A stretch of DNA of 64,000 nt from Lyophyllum atratum (Eukaryota; Basidiomycota; Agaricomycetes; Agaricales; Lyophyllaceae), in assembly GCA_014905825.1 (NCBI GenBank), contig JACGCN010000009.1:558001-622000 (forward strand), given 5' to 3'. A program made the translations under genes and the position numbers. The notes below the pieces were generated by a model. It saw only the letters and a list, made by a program, of their open reading frames with translations, was not told the origin of the DNA and searched no databases. Positions 12,395-22,681 of this stretch are shown here, piece by piece. The stretch's first letter is position 1; every line of letters begins with the position of its first letter.

Positions 12395-12606
12395 ACTTGG
12401 ACCCTCCCATGCATCTCGTAGACGGCGCCCGTCCATACCATTTTCGCGATCATGGTCATCTGCTCTCCTGTCAATATTTTCTTTCTCTTCGCTGACTGGT
12501 ACTTGTTGTATTTTGGAACATATACCCGGTATCCCCTCGTACCCCCCACCCGCGTGACTGGTATTGCGCAGTATAGTGGGCTCCGAGGTTGCATCGTCGT
12601 GATATT

Positions 12607-13065
12607 ATGTACTCTAATGAAACTTTTCGTATACTACTCGAGTACATGGCACATGAGCATCGCCTACCGTCATAGCTTCGAGGATGATGCGTACACATTG
12701 CCCAGGCTAATTCAAGAGCAACCAATGGCAATAGCCCGTCTGACGTGGTCATGTGGATAGGGATTTCAAGGGCAGTCCAGGCCGTCCTCGGGATCATCAG
12801 CGATTTCTGAAATCATCGGATCGATAAAGCTGATTTCTTTCACAGATCCGGATTTCCCAGCTGTCCCGTGCGACACAGACGGTCTCGAGCCTCACTGTGT
12901 CCATATGCACCAGAGATTTTGGAAATGAGGGTGCCTGCTGCAGTTGGGACCGATCTGTCGTTCGTCCCCTAGATTTCAGCTTGATGTGGATTATCGATGG
13001 TAAGATCCTATAGATAGGCCGGCGATAGGTGTTGATTTCGAAAGAGACTCGCAAAGATATTGGGT
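12607..13065. repeat. Duplicated segment, copy 1
   Basis: Nearly identical over about 450 bases to 16957-17420, in the same orientation, with scattered single-base differences. The shared segment begins at 'gtactctaatga'. Homology ends within a few bases of 13065. It contains the 3' two-thirds of the minus-strand frame at 12797-13222. Confidence 0.9.
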
Positions 13066-13222
13066 GACTTCCCGTAAGGATCTGGAAACGATTTAGAATG
13101 TAGAAATCGTAGAAATGCCCATCAGCCGGGATGCCGGGGCCCAAATAGGTCGAATATGATGGCGAAAGTCGAAAGTTGGGCTCTCCAGACTTCATCGTTG
13201 TCAAGGAGCTAATTTTAGTCAT
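12797..13222 (-). CDS. Hypothetical protein, duplicated in the window
   Basis: Open frame of 141 residues with no family I recognise. The C-terminal 84 residues are also open in the second copy (17146-17403) with only a handful of amino-acid changes, so the frame survived duplication; the duplication may be too recent to prove coding. The N-terminal 57 residues are absent from the second copy. Basic and Arg-rich toward the C-terminus. It may be coding, or simply an open frame inside a repeated element. Confidence 0.3.
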   Translation of the reverse strand: MTKISSLTTMKSGEPNFRLSPSYSTYLGPGIPADGHFYDFYILNRFQILTGSHPISLRVSFEINTYRRPIYRILPSIIHIKLKSRGRTTDRSQLQQAPSFPKSLVHMDTVRLETVCVARDSWEIRICERNQLYRSDDFRNR

Positions 13223-13323
13223 TTGAATCTACAGAGGCATCCCGACCCCTCTGCAGTATAACTCTACCAGCCCCTCAGCACTTCAGCTGCAACGTCTAAG
13301 CACTTGCCAAATTCTCACAACCA

Positions 13324-13834
13324 ATGTACGCGGATTTTGTGTAAGCCGATTTCATCATGGCTTCGATCCCTCTCAAACTCTCGAAATAGGAGCGACCCCC
13401 AAAATGCCACCGAACTTCCAACAATCGAACTTCCTAAGGCTCCAGGCCTCTGTTCACGTCGTCCTACCCGTTATACTAAGTCTAAGGACAAGGAAATTGT
13501 CTACGCTCAAGCGCTTGGGTGGAGCTTCATCGAGGAGGATTATTTGAAATGGGCGGACGATAGAAACCTTGCCGCTGGTTTGGAGAATCACCGTAAGCGG
13601 CAGATTGCCCTCCGGGAGATCACCAACAGGCTCCCAGACGGCCATCGACGGTTGGTCTCAGTACGTGACAAACGTGCTGCTGCGTGGGGTGGTACTACTC
13701 CCTGCTTCATAGTTGGCAGTAACTTGACGCCAGAAGATTTGGAGAACGCGCAAAACATGGACATTATCGATCAGTACCGCCGCGTCCTAGGTATACACTC
13801 AGCCCCAAAGTGGTACTTTTTCGCATACGACTGA
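13324..13834 (+). CDS. Unknown small protein, three-member family (copy A)
   Basis: Function unknown. Exons 13324-13340 (MYADFV start) and 13390-13834, 153 residues. This splice model is supported because the same 5' exon is conserved upstream of the two paralogues (27087-27597 and 28180-28862). Conserved blocks: IELPKAPGLCSRR; AQALGWSFIEEDYLKWADDRNL; NHRKRQIALREI; SVRDKRAAAWGGTTPCFIVGSNLTPEDLENAQNMDIIDQ; GIHSAPKWY. No signal peptide or membrane segment, so probably intracellular. The Trp-, Cys- and Asp-rich conserved core suggests a folded domain of about 110 residues. Similarity to the 27-kb copy extends about 60 bases upstream of the ATG and about 95 bases past the stop, so a whole gene-sized segment moved. 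Confidence 0.7.
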
Positions 13835-14130
13835 TTTTCGCCACTTGCAACGTGCGCATGAGCATCATTTGGAAGGTAGTACTTAAACCAATTTCTTGTG
13901 GTCTCTTTTGCTAAGGGCCGAAAATAGCTTCTTTAAACGCAGAAGGAAGAGTCGGATCAGTCTTAGTTTTTGCGAGTTCGTCGTGTTTTCGGGTCTCTTT
14001 TTAGTGTTGCACCAGATATCTACCACCAAGGGGGCTGATACGCTCCTTGACTCCAGGCTACTCGAATATGTCAGATCGGGCGTAGTAAGAACAAATGTGG
14101 ATAACTCCTTTTTATTTAATTTTTCCAAGC
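13835..14130. other. 3' flank of copy A
   Basis: The first part (to about 13930) is homologous to the 3' flank of the 27-kb paralogue. The remainder shows no gene. Confidence 0.5.
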
Positions 14131-14498
14131 ACGGCCTCAGGCCTTGCAAAGACAACTGTGTTAGTCTTCGCGAAACTTTGATACAGCCTCTTCGATACTC
14201 AGGTGACTGAATGCTGACACGCCGGTGCCCATTTCGCGATTGAACGTAAAGATATAGCTCAGACCTCATGACATTGACAACACGCCTCGAAAGAAGAAGA
14301 TAATCAAGAGACCACCTACCTTTTGCATTGCAAGGACAGGCTCTAAGGCAGGCACCAGGTTGGTAGCCTTTTTGTCACGAGAAATTTCAGAAGTCAGCCG
14401 AAGAACTTCACAAGGGAGCCTGTCTGTGGCTTGTGAGACCACAATTCGGAGTACTATTGCGACACGGTCACAAGTCCAAACAGGAGGTTGAACGTTGG
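14131..14498. repeat. Dispersed repeat, copy 1
   Basis: Diverged but clearly alignable with 22115-22480 over about 360 bases, same orientation. Shared landmarks are 'tgaatgctgacac', 'attgcaaggacaggct', 'gcgacacggtcacaagt' and 'aggaggttgaacgtt'. No coding capacity seen. It precedes an F-box gene here and ORC5 at the other site. Confidence 0.8.
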
Positions 14499-14682
14499 GA
14501 CTGGAGACTAGCACGATGGTAGTCAGCTTCGACCCGCAATGACTAATCTGAAATTCGAATCACCTCTGTTTGTTTTTGCTTGATCGGAACTCTTTTTCGA
14601 CAGTTCCAGCAGCGCTGAGCGCTGAGCGCTGACCAGTCCACCCTCGACGCGATCCACTGTTCCAATCCAGTCCAAGAGGGCG

Positions 14683-16454
14683 ATGGAGGTAAGATATTCA
14701 ACTGAAGCCTTTCGCAATACTCAGTTATACGAAGCCAGACGCGCGATGTAGGGGACGCGTCCGCGTTTAGCAGTTTCACTGTCCTTGAGGCAGCTTATGC
14801 ACGAATACGAGAGGGCATCGCAGCTTCCGAGGCAGTCACCACATCTTGGAAGCGCCGCCATAACGAGCTGAGCGTCATCTTTCGCCTTCCTCCAGAAATC
14901 CTCGCGACTATCTTCAGGTGTACCATCGAACCATCCGAGTTGGAGTACAGGAGGCTACGTTGGTTCCGTGTGTCTCATGTATGTTCCCATTGGCGTCGCG
15001 TCGCGTTGGAGTGCCCGAGTCTTTGGAGCGATATACCATTCAGCTGTCCGAGGTGGGCGGAGGAGATGTTGGCGCGTTCCAAGATGGCACCTTTGTCCAT
15101 CAAGGCGATGTTTGGGGAATACCGCACACTACGTAGTAGTGCAGCGTTTCGTGAAGCAACGTTCAAAACCGCCTTGTCACAGCTATCGCGAATCAGACAC
15201 CTTTCGCTACATCAATCTAGTGGCGAAATACGCCCTTTCAGGGAGCTTGCAAGGTCCCTTGATTCTCCCGCACCGCTCTTGGAAACCTTCGAAATTCATT
15301 TCACCTCCACCAGCGACGAGAACACGTTGCCACAGGATCTGTTTTCTGGAGTTTCGCCGCGACTGGTTCGCCTAGGCATCACGAATTGTGGGTTGAACTG
15401 GGGAGCCCCGATCTTCGCGAACTTGGTGTCACTCCAGGTCGCCAAAATCCCCAATGCAAGCAGGCCGCCTGTACACCAGTTTATCTCCGCCCTTTCACAC
15501 ATGTCCCGCCTTGAAAAGCTCGAATTGGATTCCGACTTTGCCTCGGCCAGTGGGGAGCTCACCACTCTTGCGACAACGGTCAACCTTCCGCAACTCGTCC
15601 ATCTCAATGTGTCCTCCCGCCTCGTCAACTGTGTTTCCTTGATGGACCATATCACCTACCCCAGCGATGCTCGCGTCACTATCAAATGTGACCTCAGCGG
15701 GTTTCACCAGATTCCTGCAACTGGCCCTTTCTTGGTTCGGCGGTTGGTTGATACACTCGGGAGGAGAATAGAAGGACCAATTCGTTCTGTAGCAGTCGAT
15801 TGGGAAAGAATCCTAGCTTGGACATCATCTGTGATTCCCCCGTTGATCACATATTCGCAAGGAATGCCCCAACTCGATATCACCTTCTCCCCTCACCAAA
15901 TGCCCAATTTCGCAACGGACATTGTAACAAATGTCCTCCCAGCCCTTCCCTTGCAGTCCGTTGAATACGTAAGGATCCAGGGCATAGATCTTTCCAACGC
16001 AACCTGGGTGAACCATTTCGGTAGCCTCAGTAAGCTCAAGTATCTCGAAGTGGGATCCGACTGCTCTGGGTTTCTCCTCGCCCTTTCCACCGGCACATCT
16101 GCTGCTCTTGAGCCATGTGATCAGGCTGCTGATATCCAATTCAAAGCGGTCAAGAGACTTACCATCAAGGACTGGACCCTCGACGAAAGGTTTAGGTCTG
16201 GCGGCGCGGGGAAAATCCGTGACGTTATTGAGTGCTTCTCTGACTGTCTGAAGGCGAGGCGGGAGCGAGGAACAGCACTTTCAAAGTTAGTCCTGGATTG
16301 TTGCCGTCATGTCACCGAGGAAGATGTGGAGGTGTTGAAGGAAATCGTTAAAGAGGTTGAATGGGACGGAGAGGAGAATTTTACGGAGTCTGATTGGGAT
16401 AGGGGTGACGATTTTCCACATTCAGAGGAGGAAGACTCGTACTACTACTATTAA
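14683..16454 (+). CDS. F-box protein
   Basis: Probable substrate receptor of an SCF ubiquitin ligase. Exons 14683-14688 (Met-Glu only) and 14739-16454, 573 residues. The micro-exon start is inferred: the long frame has no upstream ATG, ATGGAG|gtaag lies 50 bases upstream with matching phase, and the F-box gene at 43266 begins the same way. A helix (FTVLEAAYARIREGIAASEA, WKRRHNEL) precedes the F-box core RLPPEILATIF, then the fungal signature WFRVSHVCSHWRRVALECPSLW. The rest is a leucine-rich, LRR-like region with an acidic C-terminus (EEDSYYYY). Related to the genes at 18380-20059 and 43266-45045. Confidence 0.85.
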
Positions 16455-16678
16455 TATGGACGATTACTTCTCAATCTAAGCAAGAATGGCGTTCAATCTA
16501 GCATCCTAGTATCAGCTGCGACCCACAACGACACATCTGAAATTTGAATCACCTCTGTTTATTTCTGCTTGACTTGAATCCAATGATAGATCGTTGGCGT
16601 TGGCGTTTTGCACCGCGAGAAGTGAATAGGCAACAATCCGGATCGTGATGGGACGGCTCTCGGAGCCCTTCCGGTTCG
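16455..16678. other. Intergenic with F-box-flank similarity
   Basis: About 16515-16571 resembles 14527-14580, the segment upstream of the preceding F-box gene (shared 'gaatcacctctgttt'), and also 22548-22578 ahead of ORC5. It appears to be part of the local repeat set. Confidence 0.5.
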
Positions 16679-16956
16679 ATGTCTAACCACGGGGATACCA
16701 CCACTAGCACAGGAAACGGGCTGGGAAACCGCAGCCAGTCGCGCCTGTTCAATGAATCCTCGAACGCGCTCGCGGCGGGCCAGGTGATTGGAGTGTTCCC
16801 GGAGGGGACGAGTTATACGCAGCCGAGTATTGTGCAGGTTATGTCGGGGGCGGCATGGGCTGGGGTGGATTATGTTCGGTCGGTAAGGGAGAGGAGGGAG
16901 CGGAGTGCTGAAGGGAAGGCGGAGGGGAGGGAGAGGGAGCTGACGATCGTGCCGGT
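16679..16956 (+). pseudogene. Internal fragment of glycerol-3-phosphate acyltransferase
   Basis: About 280 bases nearly identical to 7395-7672 inside exon 3 of the intact GAT gene. It carries the LFNESSNALAAGQ and FPEGTSYTQP motif region and stops after ELTIVPV. The frame is open for 95 residues and ends three codons into the next segment. At 16957 it joins the second copy of the 12.6-kb duplicated segment. It lacks the HX4D motif and all C-terminal sequence, so it cannot be an active enzyme. Confidence 0.9.
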
Positions 16957-17420
16957 TGTACTCTAATGAGACTCTTCGTATACTAGTCGAGCACATTGCA
17001 CATGAGCATCGCCTACCGTCATAGCTTCGAGGATGATGCGTACACATTGCCCAGGCTAATTCGAGAGCAACCAATGGCAATAGGCCGTCTGACGTGGTCG
17101 TGTGGATAGGAATCTCAAGGGCAGTCCAGGCCGTCCTCGGGATCATCAGCGATTTCTGAAATCATCGGATCGATAAAGTTGATTTCTTTCACAGATCCGG
17201 ATGTCCCAGCTGTCCCGTGCGACACAGCCGGTCTCGAGCCCCACTGTGTCCATATGCACCAGAGATTTTGGAAATGAGGGTGCCTGCTGCAGTTGGGACC
17301 GATCTGTCGTTCGTCCCCTAGATTTCAGCTTGATGTGGATTATCGATGGTAAGATCCTATAGATAGGCCGGCGATAAGTGTTGATTTCGAAAGAGACTCG
17401 CAAAGATATTATATGAAAGG
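16957..17420. repeat. Duplicated segment, copy 2
   Basis: Second copy of 12607-13065 in the same orientation. It is joined directly to the GAT fragment on its left and diverges after 'gcaaagatatt' on its right. Confidence 0.9.
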
Positions 17421-18025
17421 ATCTGGTCGAGAGTCTTCGATTTCTTGAATGGCAACGCGAGGCTCATGTAATTCAGGGTACGATCTGGTTAATTAATATC
17501 AAACCTGTCCGATAGGTTGACAAGGTTCGTGGGTCATAGGACCGAGCGAATCAGAGCGATTCGGAAGACCAACGTTCGTGATCTGAGCACGGCGTCCACA
17601 TGGAGCAGGATGTAGTTAAAATGCGACTCGAGTCTGGCTCAGCGGTTCGGTGAGTTGATATGAAGGCTTCAGGAGTCCGGTGAAGGGAATCAGAAATTTA
17701 GAAAGTTTACGACGGCGAGGCTTCTTTTGCCAGGACGAAGGCGGGAACTGTATACATTCATAGAGACGAGCTTTCGACTTGCGTCCGGGGCTGTTGGTCA
17801 CCAGCAGTTATGAGTAACGTAGCTTTGTCTTCTGCGCCACACCAAGACTCACTGTTGAAAGCAGCAACTGGCATAATGTGATTCCACTAACCTTTATAGG
17901 CAAGGTAGATATTTGCCTTCGTGGAAGGCATAGTCGAGTTGGACGTCGAAAGCAGCTAGGACTGGAGCAGGCACTCCTTCAGCTCCAAGTAGCGAAGCTG
18001 TCGTAGCCCTGCCTTGCACATACCG
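17421..18025. other. No recognisable gene
   Basis: Short frames only; no motif seen. Confidence 0.45.
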
Positions 18026-18210
18026 GCATCACACTGTAGCGTGTCCAACGCTCCTGCGGGCGCAGACAACGCGTCGTAGGTTGCGGTTTAGCGGGCCCGC
18101 TGGAGTGGCAGCGGACAATACGATTGTAGTGATGTAACCGCAATCCATGACATTGTTTGCGCCCGCAGGAGCGCTGGACACGGTACAGCTTACAGCTTAC
18201 AGTGTGATGC
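18026..18210. repeat. Large imperfect palindrome
   Basis: Left arm about 18026-18088 and right arm about 18136-18210 are reverse complements with a few mismatches and one short insertion, around a loop of about 47 bases. Arms contain 'gctcctgcgggcgca' and its complement and end in 'gcatcacactgta' and its complement. It could be a foldback element or MITE, or a structured RNA. It lies about 170 bases beyond the 3' end of the F-box gene on the minus strand. Confidence 0.85.
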
Positions 18211-18379
18211 CCACCTGTCGCAAAGGGGGAACGGCTGCGTACATTGATGTATTCAGGAATCTGTGTCTGATCTGGGTACCTTCCTGGTACCAAACGTAGG
18301 GAATACGTTGTAGCAGTCTCGTAGAATACTCAGTGTGGACTCGGAGTAGTATGGGTGACTGAAAATTTGTCTGATTCGA

Positions 18380-20059
18380 TCACTCCGTGGATTCGGAGCC
18401 TTCAGTGTACCCATCCCACCTTATAAATCTAAAGACGTCAACAAGCTTTTCGAAGCGAATGATATGTCTCCTCTCGACATATGGACATTCCTCCACCCTC
18501 AGATAATGGAGCCGTAGCCCTGCATCGTTCCTCAGCTTCAAACGCTCTGCCAGTTTGACCATGAGCGACGGGCCAGCAGTGTCAGTATGGCCATCGGAGG
18601 TCCAGGAAATGATTGTTAGGCGGCTCAGGGCACTGAACATGGGATTATTCACGACGACGGGCTGCTCAACTCCAGCCGAATCTCCCGTGAAGCGCGATAT
18701 CCCATGAGAAAGTGTATCGAGGACTGTCGTCTCGGTTTCCCAGCCAGCATAGAGGGTCTTCAGCTGGCTGAGGGTGCCAAGATTCAACCACTTTGCATGG
18801 GAGAGGTTGGTATCCATAACCGACAGTGTGGACAGTTGGTCAATAGGAAGTAGGTTCAGGATTTCTTCTGCTAGACTTGAAAAAATGCCCAACTGGACGC
18901 TAATTGTAGGGAGAGCCTTTGGATTATCCAGCGCGACGTCAGACGACCTCCAACACTTGATATCGCACTGCTTCACCGCTAGAGAACGGATCTGACCATC
19001 TATCCCATCGACGAGCTTTTCAGCTAGCCTTCTGATGAGAGAAGGACGGCTCGCAGATTGTACATCGCTATCGAGGACCCTGCATTTGACCTCGACATGG
19101 ATATTCTTGGGGTAGGTGAGGCAGTCAAGGAGGACCGTACATTCCCTGAAATCGCTATCAACTTGGAGAGAGCGAAGGCATGGAAGCGTGGCGGTGATCT
19201 GGGACGCCGTGTGCACGATGTCCGGGGGAGCGAAGCTCGAACAAAACACGAGTATTTCGAGAAAGCGCATTTCGGACAACGCAGCAACGAACTGGTTCAT
19301 TGTTGGATGCGTGGTGTTTGGAGGATTAAGGATTCTGAGTGATTTGAGGTTGCTGAAAACCAGTCCTTGCCATGTAATCCCACACCTGGACAGTCTGAGG
19401 TGGACTAATCGAGATGAGCTTGCTAACAGGCCATCGGCCAGTCGACACCCATCGTCATTGTCGCCGAAGGAGACATAAAGTTTTTCCAAAAGGGGAGCGG
19501 GAGCGTCAAGGAGTTCGATCAGCTCCAGGAACGCTGAATGGCTCCAATGAACAGATTGAGAAAGTGTAAGTCGCTTGACGCGGGACATCTGGGTCAAAAC
19601 TTGGCTCAACAATGCGTGGACAGCTTGAGCCTTGCGCTGCGATGCTGCTTCAGTATCGTAATGACGGCGGAACTCGACTGTGACTGTCAAAGGTGCCATT
19701 TTCGAGCGTCGAAACATTTCGGCTGCCCAAGACGGATGTGTAAATGGTATGTTACACCAGAGATCGGGGCAGTCTAGAGCAGCGAAACGCCAATACCAGC
19801 ATACGTGCGAGACGGGTATCCATTCAAGTTTCGAGTGCTTTGTGGCTCCCGCTGCCACGTATTTGAAGATTGTCCCTAGGATTTCTGGTGGAAGACGTGA
19901 AACGAGAGCTAGGGCGTTGAGACGCCGTTTCCAAAGGCACGTCACCTCTTCAGAGGAAGAAATCTCGGATAGGATATATGCACAAGCATTTGCCCTCACT
20001 TCAGCGATACTGAATGCGGAGGCTTGATCGCCATTAGGGCCGATGAAGTGGGAGGCCAA
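18380..20059 (-). CDS. F-box protein
   Basis: Probable SCF substrate receptor, one exon, 559 residues, starting MASHFIGPNGDQASAFS. The segment from ASAFS onward aligns with the F-box protein at 14683-16454. F-box core RLPPEILGTIFKYV at about residue 56, followed by WIPVSHVCWYWRFAALDCPDLW. The remaining 440 residues or so form a leucine-rich repeat-like array with LRHLRLSRCGI-type and ILVFCSSFAP-type segments. The first 11 residues differ from the relative, in keeping with different 5' structures. Divergent from the SNARE gene, with about 280 bases between the two starts. Target protein unknown. Confidence 0.87.
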   Translation of the reverse strand: MASHFIGPNGDQASAFSIAEVRANACAYILSEISSSEEVTCLWKRRLNALALVSRLPPEILGTIFKYVAAGATKHSKLEWIPVSHVCWYWRFAALDCPDLWCNIPFTHPSWAAEMFRRSKMAPLTVTVEFRRHYDTEAASQRKAQAVHALLSQVLTQMSRVKRLTLSQSVHWSHSAFLELIELLDAPAPLLEKLYVSFGDNDDGCRLADGLLASSSRLVHLRLSRCGITWQGLVFSNLKSLRILNPPNTTHPTMNQFVAALSEMRFLEILVFCSSFAPPDIVHTASQITATLPCLRSLQVDSDFRECTVLLDCLTYPKNIHVEVKCRVLDSDVQSASRPSLIRRLAEKLVDGIDGQIRSLAVKQCDIKCWRSSDVALDNPKALPTISVQLGIFSSLAEEILNLLPIDQLSTLSVMDTNLSHAKWLNLGTLSQLKTLYAGWETETTVLDTLSHGISRFTGDSAGVEQPVVVNNPMFSALSRLTIISWTSDGHTDTAGPSLMVKLAERLKLRNDAGLRLHYLRVEECPYVERRHIIRFEKLVDVFRFIRWDGYTEGSESTE

Positions 20060-20338
20060 ATCTTATAAAGACGTCTATTAAAAATCACAAGAAAAGTAAT
20101 AAGATCTCATACCGCTCATCATATTTTGGTTCGAGGGGAATGGTGAATTTTACAGACTGCAAAAGTACGGGCAATGGATCGATGATCAGTGAGTGGTTCA
20201 AGATGGCTGAACTTGAAATATTCTTGAACGGAAATAAAAATGTAATTTTACCTCGAACGTGAGAAAGGTGAGGTAATCGCTTGGTCCATTGCTGCTGCCG
20301 CGCCCAATGCTCCTTTACAACCACCACCACAAGCCTCG

Positions 20339-21321
20339 ATGTCGCTGGTATGCAAGTCGAAGCTCACATCATTCAAAAACTGACATCTATATAGATTCAC
20401 GCACTTGTGGCCAAGGGACCAACTATCCTTGCCGAGCATCAGGCTGGGAAACGCGATTTTTCGCAAGGTTTGTATCTTGCCCTTTCGAAGCGTCTCAAGA
20501 TATGAACCAAAGTCCACAGCAACGCAGACCATTCTTTCGAAGATTCCTCCAAATAACAGGTATAGATCTTCTCTGACTTCCATTGGTGCCTAACAACTCA
20601 ACTACGTCATTCACAGCAAACTCACTTATGTTTGGGAGCAATATCTCTTTCATTACATATCAGAGGGAGGGTTCACATATCTTGTAATGGCAGATGATGA
20701 TGCTGGGCGGTAAGTGCTTTTGCCTGCTCGTCTAGGTTTTGAACGAGCCATCTTGCAGGAGAATGCCTTTTGCTTTCCTCGCAGATCTGCAACGAAAGGT
20801 ATGCCTCATTACATTACTTAGCCAACGCCGATAACATCCATTGTACAGTTTACGGCCGCTCCATCTTCCTCGTCATCCGATGAAACACCCGCACATGGTC
20901 TTCAAGGCAGCTTCGGACCTATCATTGCAACCTTGATGCATACGTACAACACCGCGCCGCCCGCAGACGAGCTGACTCGCGCTCAAACGGAGCTGAACCA
21001 AGTGAAAGATATAATGGTGCAGAACGTGGAACAAATCCTAAGCCGAGGCGAGAGGATCGAACTTCTTGTAGATAAGACGGACGTCATGGCAGGGCAAGCA
21101 ACAGCATTCAGACGAGGGGCTAGAAGCGTGAGGAGACAGATGTGGTGGAGGAATAAGAAGGTTTTGGCACTTTCTTTCCTAGTCGGGCTGGTGAGTCACA
21201 AGACCTTACTCCTCTACTCAATTACCGGGATGTTCAATTCAAACCTTCACAGATTATCTTATGGATTATCATTGCACAGTTCTGTGGTGCAGGCCTAAAT
21301 CAATGCGGCTCCAAGTCGTAG
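20339..21321 (+). CDS. R-SNARE, VAMP7/Nyv1 type (longin synaptobrevin)
   Basis: Vesicle SNARE for fusion at vacuole/endosome or plasma membrane. Seven exons: 20339-20347, 20395-20467, 20520-20559, 20617-20709, 20759-20798, 20849-21190 and 21253-21321, giving 221 residues, the usual VAMP7 length. An N-terminal longin domain (ALVAKGPTILAEHQ; LTYVWEQYLFHYISEGGFTYLVMADD) is followed by the SNARE helix from about residue 129 (LTRAQTELNQVKDIMVQNVEQIL), with the zero-layer Arg in SRGERIELL and the typical LVDKTDVM. A C-terminal anchor (KVLALSFLVGLIILWIIIAQF) crosses the last intron, with a short luminal tail. All junctions are GT/AG. The transmembrane end excludes Ykt6. Confidence 0.93.
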
Positions 21322-22114
21322 AATCTTCTCAAGCCCTTCATCGCCGCCACTAGAGGGTCTCAAGCGCTGGTCGTCTCTGTATACTATATCGTGAGGACAT
21401 CCTTAGTTACCATACCTCTATCTTTTATCTTCTAGTTATTGCTCATGTATATCCTCCTCCTGCTACCTCAGCCTTATACGATCTTGCCGTCATACGGCGA
21501 CCTGTCGATTATCACGTTTACACAACAGTGCCTCACAAACCGTATGATCGGCTTCAGCGTGGATGGGAATGCTCTCCCATCAGTGTTTATTCGTCCAATA
21601 AGATTGGCGTCAAGGTTCCGTGGCCACCTTCAGCCTGCCTGATCAAGAGCCCTCAGCATTCGCCTCTCTTATGTGCCGTCATTCGGCCGAGTCCCATTGG
21701 CCTTGGCTATTCTTTCGCAGAGATGGATAGCACCTTAGTAACAGAGTAGACAAGAGACAAACATCTGATGCGTGGTTGCCATTAGAGAGCTGCCATCGTC
21801 AAATGCAAGTCAAATGATCATCATAACGTGTTTTTCCGCCTGGTGGCAAACGAGAAAGTCGACCGTCGGAGAGGCCATTTTGGTACATTCCAGCATTCAA
21901 CATGCCCAGGTGAGATGACCGCCCCTAATGCGCGTCCAGAAATTGGGACAGTCGAGTTTAACACGTCGTCAAATGAGAGCCAACCTGGGATACGCCAAAT
22001 TGGTTGATTTTTAAGCTGACGTGGGCGTAGGGACCGTTCATTGTGTATGTAAGAGGCTGAAATGACTTTGAGGGGCCGCCGGGAAGAAGAGGCTCAAGGA
22101 ATTGTATGTTTTGT
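21322..22114. other. No recognisable gene
   Basis: Short frames without family motifs. 3' flank of the SNARE gene followed by unassigned sequence up to the dispersed repeat. Confidence 0.45.
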
Positions 22115-22480
22115 TTTCAAGCGTGGCGGCCTTGGGCTTGGCAAAAATCAACTGTGATAGTCTATAGAACCTCTTCAATGCTCAGGTTATACTGAATGCT
22201 GACACACCGGCGCTGTATTTCGCAATTACCTGCAAGAATATAGCTCAGAGCTTGATGACAATACTCCTGGAAAGGAGAAGTCAATTAAAGGAGCGCGTAC
22301 ATTTGGATTGCAAGGACAGGCTTCAAGGAAGGCTGGCCCCGAAGACCGTAGTCTTTTTGGCACGAGAGATATCAGATTTCAGCCAATAATCCTCTCAAGG
22401 GAGCCTGTGGCTTGCGAGGCCACACTTTGGAGTACTTGGATCGCGACACGGTCACAAGTCTAAGCAGGAGGTTGAACGTT
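22115..22480. repeat. Dispersed repeat, copy 2
   Basis: Partner of 14131-14498 (see there). About 75-80% similar by eye with small indels. It ends about 200 bases before the ORC5 start. Confidence 0.8.
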
Positions 22481-22681
22481 GAGCGCTGAGCGTTTGAACT
22501 TCCAGAAGCAAATTGATGGAACCAGTGGAGCCAAGCGCGGCATGACCGTACATCTCGGAATCACCCTCTGTTTGCTTTTGCATCATGAGTACTTTTTGAC
22601 TTACATAAGCAAGATCACAATGGCCTCTTCAGTAAAACACTATCCTCCCAGTTTGTGTTCCTTTCATTCCTCGCACCTTTA

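Noticed and set aside
21439..21642. Small hydrophobic protein (MLMYILLLLPQPY)
   Set aside because: Short, in the SNARE 3' flank, with no conservation evidence or splice context.
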